From positions 547,680-611,679 of the forward strand of contig JAOZOU010000001.1 in NCBI GenBank assembly GCA_029933125.1: a stretch of DNA of 64,000 bases. The letters are read 5' to 3'. The notes below the pieces were generated by a model that searched no databases, was not told where the DNA came from, and saw nothing but the letters and a program-made list of their open reading frames with translations. Every line of letters starts with the position of its first letter. The first letter of the stretch is position 1. This DNA comes from a bacterium (GTDB taxonomy: Bacteria; Arandabacterota; Arandabacteria; Arandabacterales; Arandabacteraceae). Positions 46,035 to 55,668 of the stretch are shown here, piece after piece. Position numbers and translations under genes: made by a program.

Positions 46035-46463
46035 TCAGACACGGCTAGGACGGAAGAATTTTCATCCCACCTTGACTCAGTTGAACAAGTGCTCAGAAGT
46101 GGCGGACTCTACCTACTTGACTGGTGTGTTCACTTTGAGCCACCCTGGCATGCGGGAACCACATCATGGGAGATTGAGCGGGGAGGCATCCGGATCAAGA
46201 CCACTGTCTTATGGGGCTCACTTGATCAGGTTGAGCAGACCTTCCGGGAGACAATAAGACTCGATGTGGATGACCACGGAAGAAGATTTCTTCTGGAAGA
46301 GACTCAGATCAAGAAAGCCATCTATCCTCAGGAGTTCCTCGCGACCGTGAGAAGTTCAAAACACTTTGAGTTCATAGACTGGTGGAACAACTGGGACCTG
46401 AGTGAACCATTGGATCAAGCCCAAACCATAACTCGCCCCATCACCCTCCTCCGCCACACCTAG
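46035..46463 (+). pseudogene. C-terminal fragment of a class I methyltransferase
   Basis: From just after TGA (46032-46034) the frame reads HLDSVEQVLRSGGLYLLDWC, a typical post-motif segment of SAM methyltransferases of the 'LRPGGLYVLD' kind, and continues to VDDHGRRF and EFLATVRSSKHFEFIDWWNNWDL, a known C-terminal pattern. The SAM-binding N-terminal half is missing, and no good start with SD exists (GTG 46089 is internal). Read as a decayed gene. Confidence 0.65.
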
Positions 46464-46679
46464 GCAACGCCTCCCAGCTACTAAGAAGCAGTCGTAGCAA
46501 ATCAAGGTAATAGCCGGAACGAGGGGTGCTCCTTGGCAATTCACATCTGAGGGCCTGACCTAGCAACACAATGTCCTGAGGACGGGCTCAACCAATCGTT
46601 CGCAGGCTGATCAATCCTATTATCAACCCCGTTTGGTCACCATCTCCCCACCCATTCCCCACCTCACATGGATGAATCC

Positions 46680-46708
46680 TTGAATCGGCACTCCGTCTAT
46701 GCTACAAT
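46680..46708 (+). promoter_or_regulatory. Distal promoter before the M6 peptidase
   Basis: TTGAAT (46680-46685), exact 17-nt spacer, TACAAT (46703-46708); each hexamer differs from consensus at one or two positions. It would produce a leader of about 215 nt or a separate small RNA. Confidence 0.6.
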
Positions 46709-46714
46709 AGAGCA

Positions 46715-46870
46715 AGACTGAGGAGCTTGCTGGGGGCTCGGGAAGAGACTCCGCTGGCGCATGGCGATGGATGCGCCAGAAGACGAGCACAAGCAAACCA
46801 GACCTCAACGACCCCACGGAGCCTGCCTTTCCAGACCCACCAAAAAGGTCGTGCCCAGTCCGTTGCTTGA
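46715..46870 (+). ncRNA. Candidate structured leader or small RNA
   Basis: Downstream of the distal promoter. Includes a perfect 9-bp hairpin, CTGGCGCAT (46754-46762) with ATGCGCCAG (46771-46779), preceded by a GAGC...GCTC stem and followed by GACC...GGTC complementarity. No coding potential on the plus strand. No match to a known RNA family recognised. Confidence 0.35.
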
Positions 46871-46896
46871 GATATCTGCTTGAGATTTCGTAGATA
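46867..46896 (+). promoter_or_regulatory. Proximal promoter of the M6 peptidase
   Basis: TTGAGA (46867-46872), 18-nt spacer, TAGATA (46891-46896), about 30 nt before the SD AAAGGAGGGGG. Confidence 0.45.
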
Positions 46897-46931
46897 AGGT
46901 ACATCACAACCATTAAAGGAGGGGGATTTCG

Positions 46932-49094
46932 ATGAAAGCAGCTCTAACACTTAGTCTTGCGTTCACACTCCTTGGCTGTATCGCCGCTTTGTCGGTGGCG
47001 ATGCCTCTCTCCCCCTATGCCGTCGACAAGGCGGGTGGCTTCCCTACACTTTCGCGAGCCGTATTGGCTCCACCCCCTGATTGGATAGATAAGCCGCTCT
47101 CCATTCCTACGACGGGACACATCGGAAACTACCAGATTCTCATCATCGTGATCGAGTTCACCGATCAGGCCAGCACTTACACAGCGGCTTCTTTTGACAG
47201 CATGGCTTTTGGTCCATGGCCAACGGGTAGCATGAACGCCTACTACACAGAAGTCTCCTATGGGAATCTGACGCTATCGGGTGAGGTATGGGGATGGTAC
47301 ACCGCCAGCCAGAATCGTGCTTACTATGGTAATGGACAAAAGGGTTGGGGTGCATACCCGCAAAACGCAGCCAAACTTGTCGAAGAGGCTGTTGATGCCG
47401 CTGAGGCTGCTGGCTGTGATTTCTCGAAATTCGACAACGATGGCGACGGGGTTGCCGAATCGATAATCATCGTTCATTCGGGTGAAGGATCCGAGACAAG
47501 CTTAGATCCCGATGACATTCAGAGCCATGAGAGCTCGCTTACCAATATGGGGGGCACTGCGCGCACCTACGATGGTGTTACAATCGATACCTATGTCTGC
47601 TGTCCCGAATTGCAATCCTCATCGCCGGTGGCACACATAAACATCGGTGTCTTCTGCCATGAGTATGGACACATCCTGGGACTGCCCGATCTCTATGATG
47701 TCGGCAGATGGTGTACAAGCTACAGCAGCTGGGGCATTGGTGTCTTTGGGCTAATGGCTTTTGGTGGCTGGGGTGGTGATGTGCAGACACCATCGAGACC
47801 AACACATATGTGCGCCTGGTCAAAGATCAAACTCGGATGGCTGTCTCCCACAATCCTGTCCGACGTCTCTCAATCCGTTACTTTGAACCGAGTCGAAGAG
47901 TATCCGCATGTTCTCAAACTCGGAATGAACTCACGAGCATCTCAATACTTTCTCATCTCCTTCCGCGACTCGGCTTACGGCTTCGACAATAAACTTCCCA
48001 AGAGGGGACTTCTGATCTATCACATCGACGATGACTCCTGGAGTCAGAACGATTGCGAAAATGGGGGGACCTGCACGTCCGGCGGTTTCCACTATATGGT
48101 GGCAGTCGAGCAACCCGATGCTAACTTCGATCTCGACTGCGGCACAGCATCCAATTATGGCGACAGGGGTGATATGTACCCCTATGCTGGCATTGCAGCT
48201 TTTGATGGCACAACCACGCCGAACTCGTACACCTACGAAGGCACCTCCTCTGGAGTCTCAGTAAGCGGAATCACTTTCAGTGGATCTACACAGATGAGCA
48301 TGTCGATAACGAGCGGGAAGATTTACCCGGAGATTCGCTATGATGACGGCGCCTACAACATCTGCTATCGCTATGGAGTCAATGATGCAGGGTTTGCCCT
48401 GAAGATTACTCCACCAAAATACCCTGCGCTCATACGTGGATTGCTCATCATGAGCTGCGATTATTACAATACAACTTTCCAGTGTCGCATCTGGGATGGT
48501 GCGGGAAGTGGCGGCACCCCAGGCAGCCCGCTCTCACCAGTCCACACCGTAACCGGAGCACCACCGCTCGCCTGGACATATGAGGATTTCACAGCCGATA
48601 GCATAGTTGTCTCGTCAGGTGACTTCTGGGCTGTCTATATCGAATACAATAACTCCCAGCTGGCAACGGATAACGATTCACCATGGTCCGGACGCACGAT
48701 GACCTACTATGCCGGCAACTTTAGCCCTGATAATGGTGCGTACGGTAACTATATGATTCGAGCAGTGGTGGACACACTCTTCTGCGCCGGCATACCGCTG
48801 GCTGAACATCCACGGGTTGCGGTCACAGCCACTCCCAATCCATTTGCTGAGCAAATCCTTATCTCTTTCTCGCTCAGTAGCACCTCGAAACTCTCCGTCG
48901 CTATCTATGACGTAACGGGAAGACTGGTAAAGGAACTGACTGACAGGCAATTCAACGCTGGCAACCACTCGGTGGTTTGGGATGGCAGGGATGCTCAAGG
49001 CAATAAGGCTTCATCAGGAATCTATTTCTGCAGACTAAAGGCTGGCAAAACCTGCCACAACCAAAAGATAACGCTCCTGCGGGGTCGGAGCTAA
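46932..49094 (+). CDS. Secreted M6-family metalloprotease with C-terminal sorting domain
   Basis: 720 residues. Signal peptide, then an immune-inhibitor-A-like M6 peptidase domain. Zinc site HEYGHILGLPDLYD (His243, Glu244, His247) and distal PTHMCAWSKIKLGWL. A beta-rich region follows (about 480-625), and the last 85 residues form a FlgD/T9SS-like module (TPNPFAEQILISFSL, IYDVTGRLVKEL, WDGRDAQGNKASSGIYFCRLKAG). The final codons GGT CGG AGC TAA lie in copy 1 of the dispersed repeat, so the native C-terminus has been replaced or extended. Extracellular protease, substrate unknown. Confidence 0.88.
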   Translation: MKAALTLSLAFTLLGCIAALSVAMPLSPYAVDKAGGFPTLSRAVLAPPPDWIDKPLSIPTTGHIGNYQILIIVIEFTDQASTYTAASFDSMAFGPWPTGSMNAYYTEVSYGNLTLSGEVWGWYTASQNRAYYGNGQKGWGAYPQNAAKLVEEAVDAAEAAGCDFSKFDNDGDGVAESIIIVHSGEGSETSLDPDDIQSHESSLTNMGGTARTYDGVTIDTYVCCPELQSSSPVAHINIGVFCHEYGHILGLPDLYDVGRWCTSYSSWGIGVFGLMAFGGWGGDVQTPSRPTHMCAWSKIKLGWLSPTILSDVSQSVTLNRVEEYPHVLKLGMNSRASQYFLISFRDSAYGFDNKLPKRGLLIYHIDDDSWSQNDCENGGTCTSGGFHYMVAVEQPDANFDLDCGTASNYGDRGDMYPYAGIAAFDGTTTPNSYTYEGTSSGVSVSGITFSGSTQMSMSITSGKIYPEIRYDDGAYNICYRYGVNDAGFALKITPPKYPALIRGLLIMSCDYYNTTFQCRIWDGAGSGGTPGSPLSPVHTVTGAPPLAWTYEDFTADSIVVSSGDFWAVYIEYNNSQLATDNDSPWSGRTMTYYAGNFSPDNGAYGNYMIRAVVDTLFCAGIPLAEHPRVAVTATPNPFAEQILISFSLSSTSKLSVAIYDVTGRLVKELTDRQFNAGNHSVVWDGRDAQGNKASSGIYFCRLKAGKTCHNQKITLLRGRS

Positions 49095-49103
49095 AAACGT
49101 GCA
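49081..49103 (+). repeat. Dispersed 23-bp repeat, copy 1
   Basis: GGGGTCGGAGCTAAAAA followed by CGTGCA, at the very end of the M6 peptidase gene, supplying its last residues and stop codon. Same orientation as copies 2a and 2b. Confidence 0.85.
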
Positions 49104-49212
49104 AGTGAGGTTCATGCATGGAGCCTGACCCTGGGCTAATCCAGCTCCCGGTGATGCTCGTCCGGGATACAGGATGTTGTCCCCACGGTCAGCCAGTGGT
49201 TTGTCAAAGGCG

Positions 49213-49242
49213 TTGAGAAGCCAGCGGCGACTGATCTATAAT
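49213..49242 (+). promoter_or_regulatory. Promoter of the sulfatase-fold gene
   Basis: TTGAGA (49213-49218), 18-nt spacer, perfect TATAAT (49237-49242). The ATG at 49250 is seven bases after the -10, so the predicted start of transcription coincides with the start codon. Confidence 0.6.
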
Positions 49243-49249
49243 CGGGGTG

Positions 49250-51106
49250 ATGAGGAGGATAGACAGCAGCCGCCAATCGACTTTTCATCCACGTGCTCCT
49301 CGCCTGATTGTACTCGGTTTGCTCTGCGCTCTGCTTGCATGTGGAGTATTTCATAATCGGCTCAATGTTGTCATCATAGGAGTTGATACCTTAAGAGCTG
49401 ACCACCTCGGCTGCTACGGCTACCACCGCAAGACTAGCCCCAACATTGACCAACTCGCTGCAGATGGTGTCCTCTTTGAGAACTGCATAGCCCCATCCCC
49501 CTGGACGCTTCCCTCATTTGCAACAGTCTTTACATCACTCTATCCCAGCCAGCATGGTGCAAGAGGTTCACATAAGGCTCTTGGCACAGGATTCCCCACA
49601 CTCGCTGAAATTCTAAAATCCCAAGGCTATCTGACAGGCGCAATCGTAAACGCTCCCTACCTTAAACGCTCATTCAAAGTGGATAGAGGCTTCGATACCT
49701 ATGATATGCCTCCACGCCGAGGTAGAAATGCGAGTGGCACAACCAGCCACGCGCTTGCGTGGATCGATAGCCTGCCCGACAAACCCTTCCTCCTTTTTGT
49801 CCACTATTTCGATCCCCACCTTCCTTATGCACCACCTGCTCCCTACGACACACTTTTTGATCCTGGCTATCATGGAAAGATTGGATCTCGGTTTCAACCC
49901 AAGGCTCTCCCTAGGGTAAGACTGCAGGATATCCGCAAGCTATTAACATACACCGATCAAGACTGGCGACACATCGAAGCCCTCTACGATGGTGAAGTTG
50001 CTTTCACTGACAGGGCAATTGGCGATCTTCTGTCCGGCCTTAAGGAAAGAGGTCTCCTCGATAACACTCTAATTGTCTTTCTGAGTGACCATGGGGAGGA
50101 GTTTCTGGAGCATGGTGGCTTCGAACATGGACATAGTCTATATGGAGAGCTTCTCCATGTACCGTTAATTTTCGTTCTCAAGGGACGCATTCCTCGAGGG
50201 CTCAGGCTTAGGCAACAGGTACGCTTGCTCGATATCCTGCCAACCATTCTTGAACTCAGCGGAGTCGATTGCGATGCTCATACCGAGGGCGTTAGCCTTG
50301 TCCCACTCATCGAAGGTAAGAATAGAAAAGCCAGAGGTGAAACCCTGCTTCCTCCGCATCTCGCATTCTCTGAATCCATTCTCTATGGTCCTGAGAAGAA
50401 GAGCATCACGGCTTGGCCCTGGAAGGTGATCTACGATACCAAGACACATGAGTGGATGCATTTCGATCTTGAGAATGACCCTGATGAGCAAGAACCCCTC
50501 GAAAAACCATCTCCAATCATCACAGCCTTGGAGCGGACTCTCAAGAAGACAATGGTTAACATCGCAGATACATGGTTTGTCGAGATCCAGGGAGATTCTG
50601 CAACAAGTTTTGATCTTGAGATCAAGAGCGAGGTGGTCCGTGGATCTGGCACATTTTCATTCCTGGAGCTAATCAACGAAAAGGGCGAGGTGCTGCCCAT
50701 CCAAAGCCTTGAAAATGCCGATGTGAAGCCAAAGAGGATAACGATCAGAGAGCTCCGAGCTCAGCATCTCCTTAAAATCGCCCTGCGAAGAAGTCGAGCC
50801 GATGCACCTATGAGCTTTGAAGTCCGACTCAATGGCTTGCCCTCCATTGACAGAACCTACATAGGTAAGGATCTTACACATCCCACCGAGATGCCCTTTG
50901 TTTTGAGAGACCCGACTTATAAAAGAACAAAAGCGGGGGAGGTGGAGGATTCTTGCAGCATCTCCCCAATTGGGGAGCCGTCCATGAGACCAGCTGCGCC
51001 CTATGTGCTTGTCTATCTCGCAAAAAGTTCCTTCCAGCAGCATCCAAGCATCGAGCTCGACGAGGAAACAAAACGTGAGCTCCGCTCCCTCGGCTACCTC
51101 CAATAG
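49250..51106 (+). CDS. Sulfatase / alkaline phosphatase superfamily enzyme
   Basis: 618 residues from ATG 49250 (GTG at 49247 also possible). N-terminal signal or TM anchor with a Cys (LLCALLACG). Metal-binding IIGVDTLRADHLGCYG (Asp46) and later FLSDHGEEFLEHGGFEHG are typical. At the formylglycine position the motif is SPWTLPSFATVFTS, with Thr86 in place of Cys/Ser and no Arg, so sulfatase activity is doubtful and a phosphatase/phosphotransferase role more likely. About 200 C-terminal residues are outside the catalytic fold. Exported or membrane anchored. Confidence 0.82.
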   Translation: MRRIDSSRQSTFHPRAPRLIVLGLLCALLACGVFHNRLNVVIIGVDTLRADHLGCYGYHRKTSPNIDQLAADGVLFENCIAPSPWTLPSFATVFTSLYPSQHGARGSHKALGTGFPTLAEILKSQGYLTGAIVNAPYLKRSFKVDRGFDTYDMPPRRGRNASGTTSHALAWIDSLPDKPFLLFVHYFDPHLPYAPPAPYDTLFDPGYHGKIGSRFQPKALPRVRLQDIRKLLTYTDQDWRHIEALYDGEVAFTDRAIGDLLSGLKERGLLDNTLIVFLSDHGEEFLEHGGFEHGHSLYGELLHVPLIFVLKGRIPRGLRLRQQVRLLDILPTILELSGVDCDAHTEGVSLVPLIEGKNRKARGETLLPPHLAFSESILYGPEKKSITAWPWKVIYDTKTHEWMHFDLENDPDEQEPLEKPSPIITALERTLKKTMVNIADTWFVEIQGDSATSFDLEIKSEVVRGSGTFSFLELINEKGEVLPIQSLENADVKPKRITIRELRAQHLLKIALRRSRADAPMSFEVRLNGLPSIDRTYIGKDLTHPTEMPFVLRDPTYKRTKAGEVEDSCSISPIGEPSMRPAAPYVLVYLAKSSFQQHPSIELDEETKRELRSLGYLQ

Positions 51107-51229
51107 GTGGAGCGGGCCTGAGAACTCCTGGAAAACCCGTCTGGGAATAGCAACGATCAGGCAGTCCGGCCAATCGTCCGCATTGGATCCTTGTCCTAGC
51201 GGCTAAGGTGTTCAGCTAGATTGTATAGA

Positions 51230-51259
51230 GAGGAGGGCGGAGAGGTTTCCACCCTCCTC
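51230..51259. terminator. Hairpin between convergent genes
   Basis: GAGGAGGG C GGA pairs with TCC A CCCTCCTC around a 6-nt loop (one mismatch). It lies between the sulfatase-fold stop and the end of the minus-strand giant gene; no T run follows, so rho-independent action is uncertain. Confidence 0.5.
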
Positions 51260-51314
51260 ATTCCGATAGCAGGTCTTACCTGAAGCGATCCCTAAGTTCC
51301 CTCCCTGCCTTCAC

Positions 51315-54300
51315 CTATGGCAACAAAACTACCCTGTGCGTCCTAGTGTAACTACCAATGCTTACGCGGACGAAGTATATCCCGGGAGGAGAGATCCTAC
51401 CGTTTTCATCACGCGTATCCCAGGCGATCAAAGACTGACCCTGTTCAAAGAATCTGCCATCAGCGATATTCCTGACCAATCGACCACTCACGTCAAACAC
51501 CTTCACGGTGACTGCATCCAAGTGCTCCAGACTCAGGGCGATGTGCACATCGGACCGTGCAGGATTGGTGAGTACCGTTGATCCTGTCTCGACCTGCTGC
51601 CTATCGACATCAACCGAGGCACTTTCGATACTGAATATGCCCTCAACCCCAGTCAGGTTTACGGCACCCTCATCCGCCTCCAAATCAGTTGGTGTCAGGC
51701 TACAGGACCAGACGGTCGGGTCTGAACTGACTACGTAAGAGATGCTCAAGATTTCACCAGAGCCGCTGATAGGATCTATCCCAGCCATTGCTATGCGGGT
51801 CTCACCAGGCATCTTGTTAGCAGCTATCATCCATCCACTTGCCAGCCCCGTGGCATTGACATCCTGCACGCTGAGGAGCCGTTCATCATGTCGTATGGTG
51901 AGCTGGAGCGAACTGATGCCCTGTGTAGTTTCAAGATAAACAGGTATGTTCACCATCTCACCCTCTGCGCCGGCTGCCTCTCCCGCTCGAATGACTGCAG
52001 CGACTGTTGGACTATAAACCGGACCTCCACCGGGCCGCCAATTGCCGCTCACGTCGCCCATGAGCACACCGACAAAATCTTGGTCGGTCATGCTTGTAGC
52101 AACAGGGCAATAATCGACTGAATCGCAATAGAAAACCCACTCGCCACAGTGTGCCCCGTCTATCCCCACAACGTACTTCAATATGCATGACGCATCATAG
52201 GCTGTTATTGAACCGTTACCGCTGACATCAGCCGCAACTTGCTGGGGATAGACTAGAGTGGGCGGGCACCACGAGCCATCTGGTAACTGCATTGGATATA
52301 TTGGGCAATCCATGAGTTTCTCGCGATTGACGGTGTAGCGCAGCACCATCGAAGCATCCATCGCGCTGACCCCAAGCAGCTCACCTGGTGCCTTCTCTGG
52401 TGTGACGGTGTAACAGCTGTCAACACAGACTTCCAACTCGTAAGTCCCGGATGAATCAGTTTCGACCACCTGGCTGTCAGCCCCAGACAATATCATCTTC
52501 ACCTCAGGGATAGGAGGATTTACGTTACCCACGACTGGGCATCCATAGTAGCGAACAGTCCCCGTGATCGTTTCCACGGGCAAACAGTACTCGCCATCGC
52601 CAGTTATGGTGACACATGGGTCTCCTTCATTGAACATCAATTCCAATGTGAGATCACTACAGCCCGGGCATGGAGCGCTGTCCGCAATCGCAAAAGTGAA
52701 TACCACCAGCCGTCCTGATCCAGCTAACTCGCTCACCCCCGCCATTGACACCTTACTTCGGCCAGGTGATAGCTCGTTCCAGGCAAATGACCACCCTATG
52801 GTTTCCACAAGACATCCAGATATCTCAAACCCTGTCGCGACCAATACCGCAGGATCATAGTTCATTATGGCCTCTGCGGAGAATACCCCTCTGCCAGTAA
52901 CATCCGAGATCTCTACAGGTACTCTCACGACACCATAAGTATCGGTTGTGACCTCACCAACCCAGGCACTTATACACGAGCAGCCACTTACCTCGTCAAA
53001 GTCGTAGGAGATAATCGGTAAGTCGCAAACGAGCTTGCAGGTGTCTCTTACAACATCGCTAGGGGTAATCCCCTCAACTACCTGAACCGCAAGTTCAACA
53101 GAATCCCTGGGTGCCATTGCGGGCAAGTCACCGAGATTCCATGTCACCGTATGTGTTACGCTGTCATAGACGCCACCCCGTGAAGCCGATCGGAACAGTG
53201 TCAATGGCGAAAGTATGTCTGTTAGTACAATGTTATGCACATCGAAGTTATTGTTGAGGTTGTCATATGCGATAATGTAGCTGAACCTTGCACCTGAGTA
53301 GACACACGTGTCTGGCGGAACTCGGCGCAACTCCAGAGTCAGCGGGTTTACCCTCGCATACGAGATGCAAATACCAGCCGGATTGGTTATGTGGTCATCT
53401 GGATCTGGGTAGATATAGACGCAGTTGAGGCTGGAATCGAAGACACGGAGATCGTCCGCGCCATTATACTGGGAGCCAGTCGTAACATACAGCAATCCTG
53501 TCAGGGGGTCCACAGCAAGCCCCATGGCCCCACCCTCAGAGGACAAGGAGACGTACGAAGTTGCGCTGCTAGACATCTCGTATTTTGCTAGTCTGTAATC
53601 ATCTGCGAAGGAGCCACCGGTGTAGAGGAGCATGTTGTCCTCGTCATAGGCAACACCAACAGCATGTGTACTCGCCGTGGTGCATGTTCCCACCTCAGCC
53701 CATGTGTTGGTGTCATAGTAGTGGACTACGGGGCTCCAATTCGTCACGAAAAGCCAATCACTCCTTTCGTCAAGAGCAATACCCCAGGCCCCGCTTCCAC
53801 CGAGAGTGGTCAAGTTCACTGTGGTAATTAGTGCAAAAGTATCGGCATCATAGACATATAGGCGGTCAGTTCCACGGTCAACCGTGTAAACTCTCCTCTT
53901 GTGTTGATCTACAACAATGCCTGCTAAGTCCGAAGCTCCGCTAGCAGTAATGGTGGTGACGTTTGATAGATCCCGGGCACGGAAAACCTCGACATTGTTT
54001 GAGTTCTCGTAGGTCACAAAAATCAGGGCATCCTCCGTATCGCCGTCCCCATTAGGATCATTGTAGATGCTCATGTCACTAGCGCCGTACCCATGATGCA
54101 CTACGTGGTAGGTACCTTGGTAGTACAAAGGATACCCACCCGCAGGAACTGAACAGGCTACAATGGGATTGGGGTTACCGTGGTGATCACCTACAAGGAA
54201 GAGCGACCTCGTTGACCCATCCAAGAGTGATTGCTGGATACCGGCATAAACCAACTGAGAAAGGCAAATCATGAAAGCCGCAAGGAGAACAATAGCCAGG

Positions 54301-54326
54301 CCAAAAGATCCGAACTTGATACGCAT
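51315..54326 (-). CDS. Giant secreted protein: propeller, two cohesin-like domains, dockerin, sorting domain
   Basis: 1003 residues from ATG 54326 (AAGGGAGGAAGG upstream). Signal peptide; residues about 30-325 are YVTN-like propeller blades (AGIVVDQHKRRVYTVDRGTDRLYVYD); then a DUF11-like segment. A first cohesin-like domain follows (VRVPVEISDVTGRGVFSAEAIMNYDPAVL), then a CnaB-like insert and dockerin-type loops (DVSGNGSITAYDASCILKYVVG, DQDFVGVLMGDVSGNW). A second cohesin-like domain (VNIPVYLETTQGISSLQL) and a FlgD/T9SS module (VFDVSGRLVRNIAD...GIYFVRVSIGS) complete it. The last about 600 residues are paralogous to the 59.5-63.6 kb protein. Probably surface-attached scaffold. Confidence 0.86.
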   Translation of the reverse strand: MRIKFGSFGLAIVLLAAFMICLSQLVYAGIQQSLLDGSTRSLFLVGDHHGNPNPIVACSVPAGGYPLYYQGTYHVVHHGYGASDMSIYNDPNGDGDTEDALIFVTYENSNNVEVFRARDLSNVTTITASGASDLAGIVVDQHKRRVYTVDRGTDRLYVYDADTFALITTVNLTTLGGSGAWGIALDERSDWLFVTNWSPVVHYYDTNTWAEVGTCTTASTHAVGVAYDEDNMLLYTGGSFADDYRLAKYEMSSSATSYVSLSSEGGAMGLAVDPLTGLLYVTTGSQYNGADDLRVFDSSLNCVYIYPDPDDHITNPAGICISYARVNPLTLELRRVPPDTCVYSGARFSYIIAYDNLNNNFDVHNIVLTDILSPLTLFRSASRGGVYDSVTHTVTWNLGDLPAMAPRDSVELAVQVVEGITPSDVVRDTCKLVCDLPIISYDFDEVSGCSCISAWVGEVTTDTYGVVRVPVEISDVTGRGVFSAEAIMNYDPAVLVATGFEISGCLVETIGWSFAWNELSPGRSKVSMAGVSELAGSGRLVVFTFAIADSAPCPGCSDLTLELMFNEGDPCVTITGDGEYCLPVETITGTVRYYGCPVVGNVNPPIPEVKMILSGADSQVVETDSSGTYELEVCVDSCYTVTPEKAPGELLGVSAMDASMVLRYTVNREKLMDCPIYPMQLPDGSWCPPTLVYPQQVAADVSGNGSITAYDASCILKYVVGIDGAHCGEWVFYCDSVDYCPVATSMTDQDFVGVLMGDVSGNWRPGGGPVYSPTVAAVIRAGEAAGAEGEMVNIPVYLETTQGISSLQLTIRHDERLLSVQDVNATGLASGWMIAANKMPGETRIAMAGIDPISGSGEILSISYVVSSDPTVWSCSLTPTDLEADEGAVNLTGVEGIFSIESASVDVDRQQVETGSTVLTNPARSDVHIALSLEHLDAVTVKVFDVSGRLVRNIADGRFFEQGQSLIAWDTRDENGRISPPGIYFVRVSIGSYTRTHRVVLLP

Positions 54327-54391
54327 GTTCCTTCCTCCCTTCAGGTATAGAGTCACAAGAGACCTCCGGGTGGGAGGCACAAGTTGGGGAA

Positions 54392-54411
54392 GCGTTACTA
54401 TTGAGTAACGC
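54392..54411 (-). promoter_or_regulatory. Hairpin in the leader of the giant protein gene
   Basis: A perfect 8-bp stem, GCGTTACT and AGTAACGC, with a 4-nt loop, inside a predicted leader of about 190 nt. Could regulate stability or translation. Confidence 0.45.
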
Positions 54412-54524
54412 ATGATGAATGGAATCCGCAGTCGACCACCCCCCTTTGCTGGACGCCCCTGGACGCTTTGATCCGCCTTTAGCTATCGCAGCCGAGCAGC
54501 CTGCAGCTCTGGCGCTTAACCGCC

Positions 54525-54554
54525 ATTTTAGCACAAATTTCCGTATTTTGTCAA
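54525..54554 (-). promoter_or_regulatory. Promoter of the giant cohesin/dockerin gene
   Basis: Minus-strand TTGACA (54549-54554), 18-nt spacer, TAAAAT (54525-54530). The -35 is preceded by AAAGC, as in the promoter of the paralogous gene at 63.7 kb. Confidence 0.7.
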
Positions 54555-54576
54555 GCTTTTGGAAATACTATATAAT
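54548..54576 (+). promoter_or_regulatory. Divergent plus-strand promoter sharing the same -35 region
   Basis: TTGTCA (54548-54553), 17-nt spacer, perfect TATAAT (54571-54576). No annotated gene starts downstream, so it would make an unknown transcript across 54.58-55.0 kb. Confidence 0.55.
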
Positions 54577-54994
54577 GTAACGGCACCTAGGCTGAAAGCG
54601 GGCAAATCCAGCACATCAGTTGCAAACATAGGAAAAACTATCCATCACACCCCAGGCGTGGTCGAGAATTGCAGAAAAAAGGAAATTTCGAAGGATATCG
54701 AGTCATGGCAAATCTGGCAGGGTTAACCGTCAGATTTGAATACCGTTCTTGCAGCATTGGCATCAGGGATCCACAAAGACTATTTTTTTCCTTCAAAAAC
54801 GATCCAGGGAGAGAATGTCGGAAGCACAGGAGATAGCTGCTGGTGACTTGCTCACTGAGCTGAACCATACGCTCAGGGGTGACTAAAGACCACTTGGGGG
54901 AAAATAACGGGGCCGAGCTATGAAACTCCGAAAACGGTCGAGCACTTGAGAGGATCCGTCTCTCGCCCAACGTATCCCTTCACCCATTGTGAAC
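54577..54994. other. 418-nt region, no convincing gene
   Basis: Downstream of the plus-strand promoter. Short frames exist: about 40 codons from ATG 54705, and another beginning near 54807 that reads MSEAQEIAAGDLLTELNHTL. On the minus strand a 110-codon frame (54638-54970) has no recognisable features. Possibly decayed coding sequence or a non-coding transcript. Confidence 0.35.
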
Positions 54995-55661
54995 TTAGCC
55001 AAACATAGCCTTAAGCTCGCTACCAAGTGAATGGCACACCCATAGCCCGTTGACGAGCCGATCCCATTGCCCCCTCTGGAAAGATGAGCATCTCGCTTGT
55101 TTTGACCATCTACCAGGTCGGCTCATCAGTAGCCTTGGACATGCCAATACTGAAGTCGAGACAGCCTTGGTTGATCAAAAACTCAACTGGCTCACCTTGC
55201 TGAGGACCTATGTCAACCCTTATGGTTGGTCGCATTCGCACTCTGACGACAGTGCTATCCATTTTCAGAAGAGTGCCGGCGAATACGATTTCATAATCGA
55301 ACTGAATCTCCCTTGCCTCAGGAGAGCTGAAGCGATTGACCACCGTGCTAACGTCCTCAACCTTATCCCACCATGGCTCATCTGGCGGCAGATGACATCC
55401 CCCGGCAACCCCCGGCAGCGAGATTAACCTGTATTTCTCACCCAGGCAAGAAGCGTACGCATCTATCTCGCTAGAGCTCGTGACATAAGTCTCAAGGAGA
55501 CGGCTCGCTCGGCTTTGAGGAGATATCTGACAAAACATGGTCTTAAGCTTGCTAAGCCTGATTCTTATCGCTTCACTTCCCATTTCAGAGTTAACAGCAG
55601 GGGTCAGCACTGTTGTAAGGAAATGCCTCAATGGGGTCGGAGCTAAAAAACTGCAAATCAC
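54995..55661 (-). pseudogene. Decayed paralog of the 58.6-kb lipoprotein
   Basis: Matches the intact lipoprotein: LLETYVTSSSEIDAYASCLG against EVYVASCLAEDIDAYSSCLG, PPDEPWWDKVEDVSTVVNRF against PPSQPWWDKEKDVAAMTNLF, and the IRVDIG...INQGCLDF stretch. A TAG interrupts it at the equivalent of DDWIMVETSE (TW*MVKTSE), and a frameshift lies before the terminal SELKAMF block, which ends at TAA 54995-54997. Upstream, the frame begins with SKLKTMF, the end of yet another copy, so at least two tandem relics exist. The signal peptide is lost. Confidence 0.78.
55633..55655 (+). repeat. Dispersed 23-bp repeat, copy 2a
   Basis: GGGGTCGGAGCTAAAAA followed by ACTGCA; differs from the other copies at one or two positions. 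13 nt separate it from copy 2b in the same orientation. Confidence 0.85.
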
Positions 55662-55668
55662 CCAAAAT

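Larger units (their letters stand above)
46464..46931. other. 467-nt gap upstream of the M6 peptidase, holding promoters and structured RNA
   Basis: No protein gene is supported. It contains two candidate plus-strand promoters and a folded segment, described separately. Confidence 0.5.

Noticed and set aside
51230..51259. Classical intrinsic terminator
   Set aside because: The stem is strong but lacks a T run on either strand; kept only as a hairpin with moderate confidence.
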